From contig NC_019973.1 in assembly GCF_000230995.2 (NCBI RefSeq), positions 3,052,001-3,116,000 on the forward strand: 64,000 nt of DNA, written 5' to 3'. Below the pieces are notes generated by a model. That model was given only the letters and a program-made list of their open reading frames with translations. It did no database searches and was not told the origin of the DNA. Made by a program: the position numbers and the translations under genes. This document shows positions 33,079 through 41,665 of this stretch, in pieces (positions within the stretch are counted from its first letter, which is position 1; each line of letters opens with the position of its first letter). The DNA comes from Mesorhizobium australicum WSM2073. Its GTDB lineage: Bacteria; Pseudomonadota; Alphaproteobacteria; Rhizobiales; Rhizobiaceae.

Positions 33079-33100
33079 GCCTTTGCGAACGAGAAGGCCG

Positions 33101-33328
33101 TCACCCACGCCGCTTCGGCGGTGCGGGCTTCTGTCGCTCGCCGCTTGGCTCGGCGGACAGTCGCTGTTTGCGAAGGCGCTCGGTCTTTGCGTCGCGGGCC
33201 TGCCGTTCGGCGTCGAGGATGAGCCGCGACTCGCGATCGGCTCTCTCAAGCTTATGCTTGTCGACCAATCGGGCCACTTTGTCCTCCGGCAGCGTGTCGC
33301 ATTCCATGAAACCAACGCCGTTCGGCAA
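33101..33328 (-). CDS. Small charged protein
   Basis: 75 residues, highly charged (LVDKHKLERADRESRLILDA, then RQARDAKTERLRKQR), ending in a Pro/Lys/Arg tail; probably one long helix. The TTG start at 33328 has AAGGGAA upstream; an ATG at 33307 is an alternative. It follows the gene at 33360-33563 by 31 bp and is probably cotranscribed. Unknown function. Confidence 0.6.
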   Translation of the reverse strand: MPNGVGFMECDTLPEDKVARLVDKHKLERADRESRLILDAERQARDAKTERLRKQRLSAEPSGERQKPAPPKRRG

Positions 33329-33359
33329 GGTTCCCTTGGGTGTGGGCTTTGAGATCGCG

Positions 33360-33563
33360 TCAGGATTCTGCGTGGTCCGATCGCTCGGCGCGATGACCGG
33401 CCTGCCAACTGGTGAGTTGGCGCTCGGCCTCCGATATGGTCACGCTCATCAAGCCGTCAAATTCGGCCATGGCTTCCATATGCCCATGATCAATGATGGA
33501 TTTGCGAAGAATGCGCATTGCCAGAATAGCATCCTGCAACGCGCGGTCGATATTCTTGACCAT
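33360..33563 (-). CDS. Small helical protein
   Basis: 67 residues with helical sequence throughout (ALQDAILAMRILRKSIIDHG, ISEAERQLTSWQAGH). The start at 33563 has AGGAGA eight bases upstream. First gene of a two-gene unit with 33101-33328. Unknown function. Confidence 0.65.
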   Translation of the reverse strand: MVKNIDRALQDAILAMRILRKSIIDHGHMEAMAEFDGLMSVTISEAERQLTSWQAGHRAERSDHAES

Positions 33564-33760
33564 GACAGGATCTCCTGCGGGAATAACCTGTCGGCAAGCC
33601 GCTTGTTCCCACCGAACGGCACTGGATCTGCTTTTTGAGCGCGATGTCGCTGTCCCGGTGAAGCGCTCCAGCGGTTTCCTTCTCCGGGAGGGGTGGAGCC
33701 AGGTTAGAGGTAAGGCCCTCAGGACAGAACCACGATGACGATAAAGGGTGGAAAGCCCCC

Positions 33761-34969
33761 TCACGCCATGCCCGGCTCCCGCCGCATTCCCAAATGGCGC
33801 ACCTTGCGGCCGATGATCATCAGCCTGCGTGCCGTATTGTTGCGCAGGCGCCGCGCGCGCCATTCCAGCCCGGTTTCGGTGGTGATCCGCCTAGCGTAGA
33901 CACTCACACGCATGCCGGCCTCATCGGAGGCCAGCTTGACCGGATCGTCATAGAAAGCGGCAATCTTGTCCGCCGCCATGCCTGGCGTTTCCAGCCAGCG
34001 TGGAATGTGAACGGAATGGAGCTGATCGACGTCGATCATGACCCGCCCTATGCCGACGCCCGGCGTCGGGCATGTCGTCCAGAACGCGTCACCGATGAAG
34101 ACGACCCCGTCGCGGCGATGGCCTTGCGTCGTGGTCAGGTTGATCTGCCGGACCTCGACGGGACTTGAGACAGCGAAGTTGCCGCATTGCGCCGATATTT
34201 CAGGCATCAATTCGCAAAGCATTTTCTGCGGATTGGCCCGAAAGTCCCTCGTCCATTGTTCGGCCACGGTGCGATAGACGAACATGTTGGCCCGCATCTT
34301 GTCGCCGAGAGGAAAGACGGTGATGTAGGCGACGCGGTCGCTGGCCCGCCTGCCGTAGCAGGTGACGGCCTGGTAGCCGCACTCGCGCGGCGGAATGGCG
34401 AGGTCGAAACCCATCGACAGCGAATGAGCTTTCGATTGCTCGACCCGCTCGACGCCGATGGCGCGCCGCACCGCTTCGCTGTGACCGGTGGCGACCACCA
34501 GCAGGCGAGCCGTGATGACCCTGCCGTCGTTCAGCACAAGGCGCTGCCGGTCCGGTCCGGTCGAGACCTCGGCGACCTTGCCGACCGTTATCGGCACTTG
34601 CGGGGGAAGGGCATCGCGCAGCCCGTTGATCAACGCTCCATAGGAAAATGCGTATTCGGGCCTGCGCTCACGCGCGAACAACTGGCCAAGGCGGAAGACA
34701 TGAATGTCGTCAAACGGCGTGACGAGCCGCATGATCGTTTTGTCGAGGCCGAGCTTCTCGAACAGCCGTATCTGATCGGTACCGATTTTTTCGGCCCGGA
34801 ACTCGTCGTGATGAACGCGGTGCGGATCGATCAGTGCCACCTTGCGGCCGGCTTTTGCCAACACGGTTGCCAGCGTGGTGCCGGCCATTCCGGCGCCAAC
34901 GATCGCCACGTCGACCTCGATGGGGTCAGCGTCGGCGGGGGTGATATCGCTGCCCTTCATGCTGGTCAT
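33761..34969 (-). CDS. FAD-dependent monooxygenase/oxidoreductase
   Basis: 402 residues. N-terminal FAD fold VDVAIVGAGMAGTTLATVLA, a mid-protein RLLVVATGHSEAVRRAIG, and the second FAD motif GVVFIGDAFWTTCPTPGVGI. This is the general pattern of PHBH-type aromatic hydroxylases and related halogenase-like enzymes, but I do not see the Trp-x-Trp-x-Ile motif of flavin halogenases. Start at 34969 has GGAGA well placed. It borders the polysaccharide cluster on one side and precursor gene A on the other; no functional link is proven. Confidence 0.88.
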   Translation of the reverse strand: MTSMKGSDITPADADPIEVDVAIVGAGMAGTTLATVLAKAGRKVALIDPHRVHHDEFRAEKIGTDQIRLFEKLGLDKTIMRLVTPFDDIHVFRLGQLFARERRPEYAFSYGALINGLRDALPPQVPITVGKVAEVSTGPDRQRLVLNDGRVITARLLVVATGHSEAVRRAIGVERVEQSKAHSLSMGFDLAIPPRECGYQAVTCYGRRASDRVAYITVFPLGDKMRANMFVYRTVAEQWTRDFRANPQKMLCELMPEISAQCGNFAVSSPVEVRQINLTTTQGHRRDGVVFIGDAFWTTCPTPGVGIGRVMIDVDQLHSVHIPRWLETPGMAADKIAAFYDDPVKLASDEAGMRVSVYARRITTETGLEWRARRLRNNTARRLMIIGRKVRHLGMRREPGMA

Positions 34970-35064
34970 CTTCTGTCTCCACAATCCGTGGTGGAAAATA
35001 TCTTCCGGACCATAATCAACCTCAAGCAACCAACGCGGGTGGCCGGTAGTAACAAACGTTTAGG

Positions 35065-36588
35065 TTAACCACGGCCACCTCTTTTCCATCGCGGCGCGAT
35101 CGCCGAGCCGTCGATGAACTCCAGGCCGCCCGCCTCGTTGAGCGTGTGCAGCTTACGCCCACTCCATAGCGCGCCGGGGGTTAAGATCGTCTCGACACGC
35201 TGCTCCATGCCGTTCAAATCAAGGTGAGTGACGCGTGCGATGCCAAGGGCGCCGCCGTAGCTCCTGCGGCAGTCCTGTACCGGACGCAGCAACTGGCCGT
35301 CACGTTCGACCATGCGTCCGGCCGGCCGCGCCGAGGCGATGTCGATCAGCACCGGATTCCTGGGATGCGGCGTCCAGGGGCCGCGAAAGTCCGGCGCCGA
35401 CCACAGATGCAGCGCGTCCGAGAAGGCGCCGCCGCCGCCCCGGGCGCTGCCTTCACCGTCCCGGACGGTGGCGAACAGCCACCACGAGCCGCCATGCTCG
35501 ACCAAGGTGGCGTCGCTGGCGACGATGTCGGACAGCAGCGTCGCTTCCTTGACCCATCCGCCCGGGAAGGCCGTGGCGCGGTAGAGATCCACCGTCCGGT
35601 TGGCGCAGCTTTCGGGAACCATCCAAACCTCGCCGTCACGCTCGAAGACGAAGGGGTAGGAGAGATGGTAGGGCAGATCGAGCACCGGCTCCGGACTGCC
35701 GATTGGCCCCGACGGACCAAAGGGCACGGCGGAAATGATGGCTCGGCCCAGGCGGTGGATATAGTCCTCGACGAACAGGGTTACCTGTCCCTGATGAAGG
35801 ATCGGGAACGGATCGGCGTAGAAGCGGCTGCCGTCGTCGGGCAATTCTCGCCAGCCAGAGGCCGGATGCGCGCGCAGGTCGAACAGATCCCGCCCGCCGG
35901 TCTGGCGCCAGCCGACCTTCCAGTGCGGGGCGTTGTAGCAGAGATGGTAGATCTTCTGGACGACGCGGCGCGCCAATGCCTTGCCCGCCCTGACGCCGAG
36001 CTTGCCGGCCGAGGGCAGCGATGGCGGCCCCCTGCCGTCCTCCGGCTCGGGCAGGGCGGGCAGGGCGCCCCGCGCCGCGCCCGTCACCGCCGCCAGGATC
36101 AGGCTTGCCGTGCGCGCCAGCATGTCTTGGAACGAGGCGAGCGCGATGCCGCCATATTCGGTGCCCAGGCGTCCTTCGGCGACGACGGCGCCGTTCTCCT
36201 CGATGCAGGCCCGCGGGGTCCGGCCATCGAGGATCGACGCCAGCAGGGCCGCTTCGCCGCCGGCGCCGTCATAGGTCACATGCCAGACGCGTGTTCCTTC
36301 CATTCGCACATCGCCGCAGAGGTCGAGCACGAGGTCGGGCGCGGCGGCGGGCTGCGTGCGGTAGGGTGCCAGCGCCGACAACGGCAGGCGCTTGGCCAGT
36401 CCGTCCGCGGGCAAGCCATGGATGACCGTTTCAAGCCGGAACAGTGCCGCGACGCTGCCTGGAATGCCGCTCCCGGCTGGGCGTGCGTCGACGCTGACCG
36501 CGACCTCGGCGAGCGCGGCCAGGCGCTGCAGCAGCAGCAGGTGAAAGGCACGGAGGCAGTCGCTGTCCAGGCGCAGGCTCACCTGCAT
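35065..36588 (-). CDS. GINT1-like (beta-propeller) protein of the polysaccharide cluster
   Basis: 507 residues. Residues about 235-500 form a five-bladed-propeller-like domain similar to the N-terminal domain of glucosamine inositolphosphorylceramide transferases: SRFYADPFPILHQGQVTLFV, YPFVFERDGEVWMVPESCAN, DLYRATAFPGGWVKEATLL. Residues 1-180 form a separate alpha/beta domain I do not recognise, with DLVLDLCGDVRMEG. No GT64 transferase domain follows, so the role (glycan transfer or binding) is open. RBS aggggt. It is divergent from the chain-length regulator gene at 36853. Confidence 0.8.
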   Translation of the reverse strand: MQVSLRLDSDCLRAFHLLLLQRLAALAEVAVSVDARPAGSGIPGSVAALFRLETVIHGLPADGLAKRLPLSALAPYRTQPAAAPDLVLDLCGDVRMEGTRVWHVTYDGAGGEAALLASILDGRTPRACIEENGAVVAEGRLGTEYGGIALASFQDMLARTASLILAAVTGAARGALPALPEPEDGRGPPSLPSAGKLGVRAGKALARRVVQKIYHLCYNAPHWKVGWRQTGGRDLFDLRAHPASGWRELPDDGSRFYADPFPILHQGQVTLFVEDYIHRLGRAIISAVPFGPSGPIGSPEPVLDLPYHLSYPFVFERDGEVWMVPESCANRTVDLYRATAFPGGWVKEATLLSDIVASDATLVEHGGSWWLFATVRDGEGSARGGGGAFSDALHLWSAPDFRGPWTPHPRNPVLIDIASARPAGRMVERDGQLLRPVQDCRRSYGGALGIARVTHLDLNGMEQRVETILTPGALWSGRKLHTLNEAGGLEFIDGSAIAPRWKRGGRG

Positions 36589-36782
36589 GTCGCACCCCTA
36601 GAATTCTGATATTCGGTATTGGCCGGTGTTCGATTTTTAGGCACGATCGGTGGGCGACGGTCGGACTGGAGGAAGATGTTGCTCCATTCCATTCGTTTCC
36701 CGCTCGCTCGCGCCCTGTCAACACGGCCCATGCCTCTGCTACGCAAACTCCGTGCCAAAAATCAGAAGAGCTCCCAACATAA

Positions 36783-36838
36783 TTAACAGTGTTTTAACAG
36801 TTGGAGTAATAGCTAAGCTTAAGCCGCAATTTAAGCTT
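36783..36838 (+). promoter_or_regulatory. AT-rich regulatory region with direct and inverted repeats
   Basis: ttaacagt is repeated at 36783-36790 and 36794-36801, an 11-bp period (one helical turn). Further on, aagcttaa (36815-36822) and ttaagctt (36831-36838) form an 8-bp inverted repeat. The stretch is AT-rich in a GC-rich genome, as expected for a regulated promoter of the polysaccharide operon. Confidence 0.55.
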
Positions 36839-36852
36839 TTGGGGCACATGGA

Positions 36853-39003
36853 GTGTTGTCGGAGCGACCTTTGCAATCATCCCTGCTCTCGTTGCCGCAA
36901 CAACACGCTCCAGAGGTGATGCAATATGCGCCGGAGCCACCGCCGGCCGCGTCCTATCCGTCCTCGACCGTCGAGCTGGGTGACCTGAAGCGCATTCTGG
37001 TGCGCCGCCGTTTCCTGATCCTCGCCACCGCCGCGCTGCTGACCCTCGGGGCGCTGCTCTATGGACTGTTCACGCCGGCGCTTTACAGCTCGGTGGCGGA
37101 GATCATCGTCGATCCGCAGGACCTGCAGGTGGTCACCAACGACGTCAATCCGAGCCGCGTTCCGCCTGATGGCGGCATCACCATGGTGGAAAGCCAGGTT
37201 GCCGTCGTCCAGTCGAGCGGCGTGCTGCTCAGGGCAATCGCGGCGACCAACCTGACCGAGGACCCGGAATTCAACGGGCAGGGCGGGTTGTTGAGCCGCC
37301 TGCTCGGCGGCGTGCTGGGCTCGGGCTCGGCCGAAACCGACAAGGCGGGCAAGACGCTCGATGCGCTGCGCCGGCGGCTTGCGGTCAAGCGGGCCGACAA
37401 GGTGCTGGTCCTCGACGTGATCGTTACCGCCAAGAGCGCCGACAAGGCGGCGAAGCTCGCCAATGCCATCGCGCAGGCTTACCTGGCGGATCAGGCGAGC
37501 GCGCGCGCGAAGATGGCCACGGATGCTTCCGACTCGATCACGGCGCGGCTGGACGAGCAGCGCAAGCGCGTCCAGCGGGCCGAGAATGCGGTCGAGGCCT
37601 ACAGGTCGGCCAACAACATGGTCATGGCCGCCGGCAATCTGGTCAGCGACCAGGAACTGACCGAGATCAACACGCAGCTCGCCGCCGCGCAGAGCCGCAC
37701 CGCGACGCTGAAGGCGCAGGTCGACCAGTTGCGCCGGTCCGGCGGCGCGCCGGACGCGACCTCGGAAGCGATGCGCTCGGCGGTGATTTCGAGCCTGCGG
37801 GCGCAGGAGGCGACACTTGTCGACCAGGTTTCGCAGCTCGGCACGGAGCTCGGGCCGCGCCATCCTTCGATGATGGCGGCCCAGCAGCAATTGCGCGACA
37901 CGCGCGCGCTCATCGCGCGCGAACTCGGTCGTATCGCCGCCGCCGCCGAAACCGACTACGAGCGCGCGCTGGCCAACCAGCAGGCGCTGGAAGCGAAGGT
38001 CGCGGGCATGAAGAGCAAGTCGCTCGACACCGACCAGGCCTCGGTCAAGCTGCGCGAACTGCAACGCGATCTCGAGGCGGTGCGCTCCGTCTATGCCACT
38101 TATCTGCAACGGGCGCAGGAAACGCGCGAGCAGGTCAATGTCGACAGCACCAATGCGCGCATCATCTCCGACGCCATGCCGGCCCTGAAGAAGAGCTGGC
38201 CGCCGCTGTTGCTGCTGGTGTTCGGCGCGTTCTTCGGCGGGCTGGGGCTCGGCACCGGCATGGCGCTGATCGCGGAATATTCATCGCCGACGGTGCTTTC
38301 CAGCGCGCAGATGCAATCGGCCATCGACGCGCCCGTGGTGGGCGTGCTGCCGGCAAAATCAGCGCGCCGCCGCTGGTGGCCTTTCGGCGGCGCCGCCGCG
38401 CCGGCCGGACAGAAGATGGACGCCGTCGCCGGCCTGGCGTTGAGACGCCTGTTCTCCTCCAGCCGGCGTCCGCCGAACTGGCCACTGGTACCGTCGATCC
38501 TGGTGACGTCGGCGCCAGAGGACGCCGCGCAGCGGGGCCGGGTGGCGCGCCTGCTGGCCAACGCGGCGGCTGCCAGGGGCAGACGTGTCCTGTTCATCGA
38601 CACCAACAATGCCGGCGGCAGCCAGAAGGAGCCGCAGCCAGGTCTCCTCGACGTGCTGCGCGGCGAATACGCCTTCGAAGCGCTCAGCCAATACGCGCCC
38701 GGCAGCAACGTCGCGCTTCTCGGCAAGGGTCGGCCGAAGGCTGCTTTTTCCGAGGCGCAGGGCGTCTATTTCACACAGCATATGCTGGCCCAGGCGAGCC
38801 GCAATTTCGAACTCGTCGTCGTCGATGGCGGCGCGCTGGCCGACAATCTCAACGCCTCACCGCTGGTCGCCATGGTCGACGAGATAGTGCTCGTCGCCAC
38901 GCTGAACGCGACGCCGATGCGCGACGTCACGGCGGCCTCGCAAGCCATTTCGGTCATGGGGCGGTTGCCGACCGGCGCCTTGCTGGTCGACGAGGCGGCC
39001 TGA
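36853..39003 (+). CDS. Polysaccharide co-polymerase (Wzz/ExoP/GumC type) lacking a P-loop
   Basis: 716 residues. Cytoplasmic N-terminus, transmembrane helix 1 (about 54-74, FLILATAALLTLGALLYGLF), a periplasmic Wzz domain with long coiled coils (about 75-440), a GNVR-like end, transmembrane helix 2 (about 450-475), then a cytoplasmic BY-kinase-like domain (about 535-716). In that domain the usual Walker A is absent: the strand ILVTSAPEDAAQRGRVARLL has no GKT/GKS. VLFIDTNNAGG and ELVVVDGG keep the Walker A'/B positions. The tail lacks a Tyr cluster. It probably controls chain length without autokinase activity. The GTG start at 36853 is uncertain. One bp separates it from the polymerase gene. 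Confidence 0.9.
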   Translation: MLSERPLQSSLLSLPQQHAPEVMQYAPEPPPAASYPSSTVELGDLKRILVRRRFLILATAALLTLGALLYGLFTPALYSSVAEIIVDPQDLQVVTNDVNPSRVPPDGGITMVESQVAVVQSSGVLLRAIAATNLTEDPEFNGQGGLLSRLLGGVLGSGSAETDKAGKTLDALRRRLAVKRADKVLVLDVIVTAKSADKAAKLANAIAQAYLADQASARAKMATDASDSITARLDEQRKRVQRAENAVEAYRSANNMVMAAGNLVSDQELTEINTQLAAAQSRTATLKAQVDQLRRSGGAPDATSEAMRSAVISSLRAQEATLVDQVSQLGTELGPRHPSMMAAQQQLRDTRALIARELGRIAAAAETDYERALANQQALEAKVAGMKSKSLDTDQASVKLRELQRDLEAVRSVYATYLQRAQETREQVNVDSTNARIISDAMPALKKSWPPLLLLVFGAFFGGLGLGTGMALIAEYSSPTVLSSAQMQSAIDAPVVGVLPAKSARRRWWPFGGAAAPAGQKMDAVAGLALRRLFSSSRRPPNWPLVPSILVTSAPEDAAQRGRVARLLANAAAARGRRVLFIDTNNAGGSQKEPQPGLLDVLRGEYAFEALSQYAPGSNVALLGKGRPKAAFSEAQGVYFTQHMLAQASRNFELVVVDGGALADNLNASPLVAMVDEIVLVATLNATPMRDVTAASQAISVMGRLPTGALLVDEAA

Positions 39004-39004
39004 C

Positions 39005-40351
39005 ATGGCTGCCATCCGGGGCGCCGCCCGGTCCGCCACCCCGGCGGCCGGCTGGGCCGGCCAGGGTCAAGCCCCGACCGCGCCCCGCACCGGCAATTCC
39101 GTGGACTGGGTGACCGGCTACGGCCTTGTGGCGGTGGTGGCGCTGCTGTTCAGCATTTCGGGTGGCATGCTGTGGCTGGTGGGCTACAATTACGACGGCC
39201 TGACCGGCAATCCGGCGACCAAGATCCATCCTTCCACCTATCTGCTCGTGCTGATGTTTGCCTGGCGCGCCTGCACGTTCGGCAACCCGGTAGGCTATAC
39301 GCTGGCCATCGCCGACAGGCGGCCTGCCAGCGCGCTGCTGGCCGTCATGTCGATCATGCTGCTGGTCGTCGTCATCGTCAGGCAGCGCCCCGGCATGGCC
39401 GGCATGATCGACACGTTCGTGGCGGCGGCGCTGCTGGTGATGATGCTGGCCGAGGCCGACGAAAAGACGTTCGCCCGCATGCAAACCGTGGTGCACGCGG
39501 TGATGACGGTCAACGCGCTGCTGGCGCTGTTCGAGTTCGCCACCAAGACGCTGGTCTTTCCCTACCGGCTCGACGGCGAGGTGTTCATGAACGACCTGCG
39601 CTCGACGGCGCTCCAGGGCCATCCTCTGTCTAACGCCACGATCACCTCGATCTATGTGCTGGCGCTGCTCTCCGGTTCGAAATCCCTGTCCATGCCGCTG
39701 CGGCTCGGGCTGATCGGCCTGCAATGCGCGGCGCTGGTGGTATTTGGCGGGCGCTCGGCGATGGTGACGACGATCGCGCTCGGCGGCATCTATCTGCTTT
39801 TCAGTGGCGTGGCTTATCTGCGGCGAGGACGCATCAGCCTGCCGGGTGCCGCCCTTGCCGTCATGCTCGCCTCGCTGCTGCCGGTCGTGGTGGTCATGCT
39901 GTTCTCCTACGGCTTCTTCGACGCGCTGCTGGAGCGCTTCGTGTCCGACAGCGGCAGCGCCAATGCCCGCGTCGAAATGTTCGAGTTGTTCAAGCATTTC
40001 GAACTGCGCGACTTGATTGTGGGGCCCGACATCGATCTCATCGAAAGCCTGCGCCGCATCAACGGCCTCGAACAGGGTATCGAGAACCCGATCATCCGCC
40101 TGCTCCTCTATCAGGGCGCCTTCTTCACCCTGCTGTTGTTTTTCGGCTTCGCGCTGTTCATGCACGAAGTGGCACGCCGCTGCCATCCCGGCATCTGGCT
40201 GCCGATGCTGGGCTGGCTGATCCTGCTCAACACCTCCGAAAGCCTGGCGTCCAAGACGACGCTGATGACCAAGTTCGTGGTGATCGCGCTGGCGCTTTAC
40301 AGGCCGGTGAAGGTGGCGGGGCGTCCGGGCGCACAAGGGGTGCCGAGGTAG
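39005..40351 (+). CDS. Wzy/O-antigen-ligase-type polysaccharide polymerase (VpsF-like)
   Basis: 448 residues with about ten transmembrane helices and a large periplasmic loop in the second half. ALQGHPLSNATITSIYVLAL and VVFGGRSAMVTTIALG resemble the Wzy_C/O-antigen ligase core, with GPDIDLIESLRRINGLEQGI and NPIIRLLLYQGAFFTLLLF downstream. It would polymerise lipid-linked repeat units in the periplasm with the co-polymerase, from which it is separated by 1 bp. Confidence 0.88.
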   Translation: MAAIRGAARSATPAAGWAGQGQAPTAPRTGNSVDWVTGYGLVAVVALLFSISGGMLWLVGYNYDGLTGNPATKIHPSTYLLVLMFAWRACTFGNPVGYTLAIADRRPASALLAVMSIMLLVVVIVRQRPGMAGMIDTFVAAALLVMMLAEADEKTFARMQTVVHAVMTVNALLALFEFATKTLVFPYRLDGEVFMNDLRSTALQGHPLSNATITSIYVLALLSGSKSLSMPLRLGLIGLQCAALVVFGGRSAMVTTIALGGIYLLFSGVAYLRRGRISLPGAALAVMLASLLPVVVVMLFSYGFFDALLERFVSDSGSANARVEMFELFKHFELRDLIVGPDIDLIESLRRINGLEQGIENPIIRLLLYQGAFFTLLLFFGFALFMHEVARRCHPGIWLPMLGWLILLNTSESLASKTTLMTKFVVIALALYRPVKVAGRPGAQGVPR

Positions 40352-40396
40352 CGCTGCTCTACGGCGACAAGGAACTCGGCCGCATTTGGAAGGCGG

Positions 40397-41665
40397 TTAT
40401 TCCGGCATCCTTAACCCGAGTGCATCCACCATCGCCGGGTCGAGCGAGCGGGTTTTGTCGTCCATCATGCCCATGCCGTCGAACAGGTCCCAGAAGGCCC
40501 AGGGGAAGCCGGATGCCTCGGCGCTCTGCCTGACATCGGCGATGTAGCGGGCGCGGTCGGGATTGGGGGCGGCGACGTAGCGGGCGTCGGTGCGCAGCGC
40601 GCCGAATTCGCCCATAATGACGCGCGTCGGGGCGATGCCGTGGCTGTCGGCCCAATCGCGCGCCTGGCCGATATATTTGTCGACGAACCAGCGATCTGGC
40701 CTGGCGTCGAAATAGACCTTCAGCACGCGTTCGGTTTCGGCATAGGCGGCCTGCTTGTCCGCTTCCGAGGTTTCGGTGTCCCCGGCCATGCGGGCCCTGA
40801 CCGAGGCCAGCGTGCGTTCGAGCAAACCGGCGGAGGCTGGCCATGGCACGTTGTTGAGCGCGCGGTAGACCGGCTCGCGCATCCAGGGTGCGCCCTGATG
40901 GCTGAACAGATAGGGTTCGTAGAAATGGAAGGTGAACAGGATCGGCTCGAAGGCCGCCAGCGGTTCCGGATCGAGCGCGGCAAGCCCGCTCACCATCGAG
41001 CCGCAGCCGCCGGTGACGACCAACGGCAACGTCTGGGATGACGCCCTGGCCGCCGCCAGGAGGGCCGCCTGGACGTTCGACCAGACGTTGGAGGAGCAGG
41101 ATTGCGGCGGTTCGTTGACCGGCTCCAGTGCTACCATGCCCGACGGGAACCGCTGCAGCCTGTTGGCAAGCGTGCCGACCAGCGCGCGATAGGCTTCGAA
41201 TTCGGGCGCGGCTGTGCTGGAGACCATGCGGTCGGGATTCCAGTAATGAGTGGCGCCGTTGGCCTGCACGTTGACGATGATGCCGAGATCCGCATCGATG
41301 ACTGCCGCGACGGCATCGTCCAGCATCGCCAGCAATTTTGCGCGCGTGGCGGCATCGGCGGCCAGGAACGGGCCGGGATCGACCGGCAGGCGGACGAAGT
41401 CGAGCCCGGTCCGGCGCAGCCGGCGAAGGTCGTCCGGTGTCGGCACCGGCCGCTGCGACTGGAAGGGCGGCCAGTCATAGTCGGTGCGCGGCGCGGGAAA
41501 CTCACGCGTCAGCGCGAACCAGGGCCAGGCGTTGACGCCGCGGCGAAAACGCCATTCGCCGGTGGCGGCCAGCGCGGGCGATGCGGACGAGAGTGCTGCC
41601 GTTGCGGGCACCAGCGCCGTCGACAGCGCGGTCCTCAGCAGCCGCCGTCGCGACCAGCCCGTCAT
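40397..41665 (-). CDS. Glycoside hydrolase family 5 (endoglucanase-like), exported by Tat
   Basis: 422 residues. N-terminal twin-arginine-type signal (SRRRLLRTALSTALVPATAA, cleaved after a Ser/Ala stretch near residue 34). GH5 motifs: GLDFVRLPVDPGPFL, the acid/base Glu in ALEPVNEPPQS, FTFHFYEPYLF and the nucleophile Glu in VIMGEFGAL. It would trim or depolymerise a beta-glucan-like exopolysaccharide in the periplasm. The start overlaps by 4 bp the stop of the upstream glycosyltransferase gene, so the two are coupled. Confidence 0.9.
   Translation of the reverse strand: MTGWSRRRLLRTALSTALVPATAALSSASPALAATGEWRFRRGVNAWPWFALTREFPAPRTDYDWPPFQSQRPVPTPDDLRRLRRTGLDFVRLPVDPGPFLAADAATRAKLLAMLDDAVAAVIDADLGIIVNVQANGATHYWNPDRMVSSTAAPEFEAYRALVGTLANRLQRFPSGMVALEPVNEPPQSCSSNVWSNVQAALLAAARASSQTLPLVVTGGCGSMVSGLAALDPEPLAAFEPILFTFHFYEPYLFSHQGAPWMREPVYRALNNVPWPASAGLLERTLASVRARMAGDTETSEADKQAAYAETERVLKVYFDARPDRWFVDKYIGQARDWADSHGIAPTRVIMGEFGALRTDARYVAAPNPDRARYIADVRQSAEASGFPWAFWDLFDGMGMMDDKTRSLDPAMVDALGLRMPE

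Noticed and set aside
33761..34969. FAD monooxygenase as a tailoring enzyme for precursor A
   Set aside because: It lies on the opposite strand, about 0.7 kb away with two small genes between, and adjoins the polysaccharide cluster; proximity alone is not evidence.
36676..36786. 36-residue + frame preceded by GGAGGAAG
   Set aside because: The ribosome binding site abuts the ATG too closely (3 nt), and the basic peptide shows no motif or terminator. Conservation would be needed to revive it.
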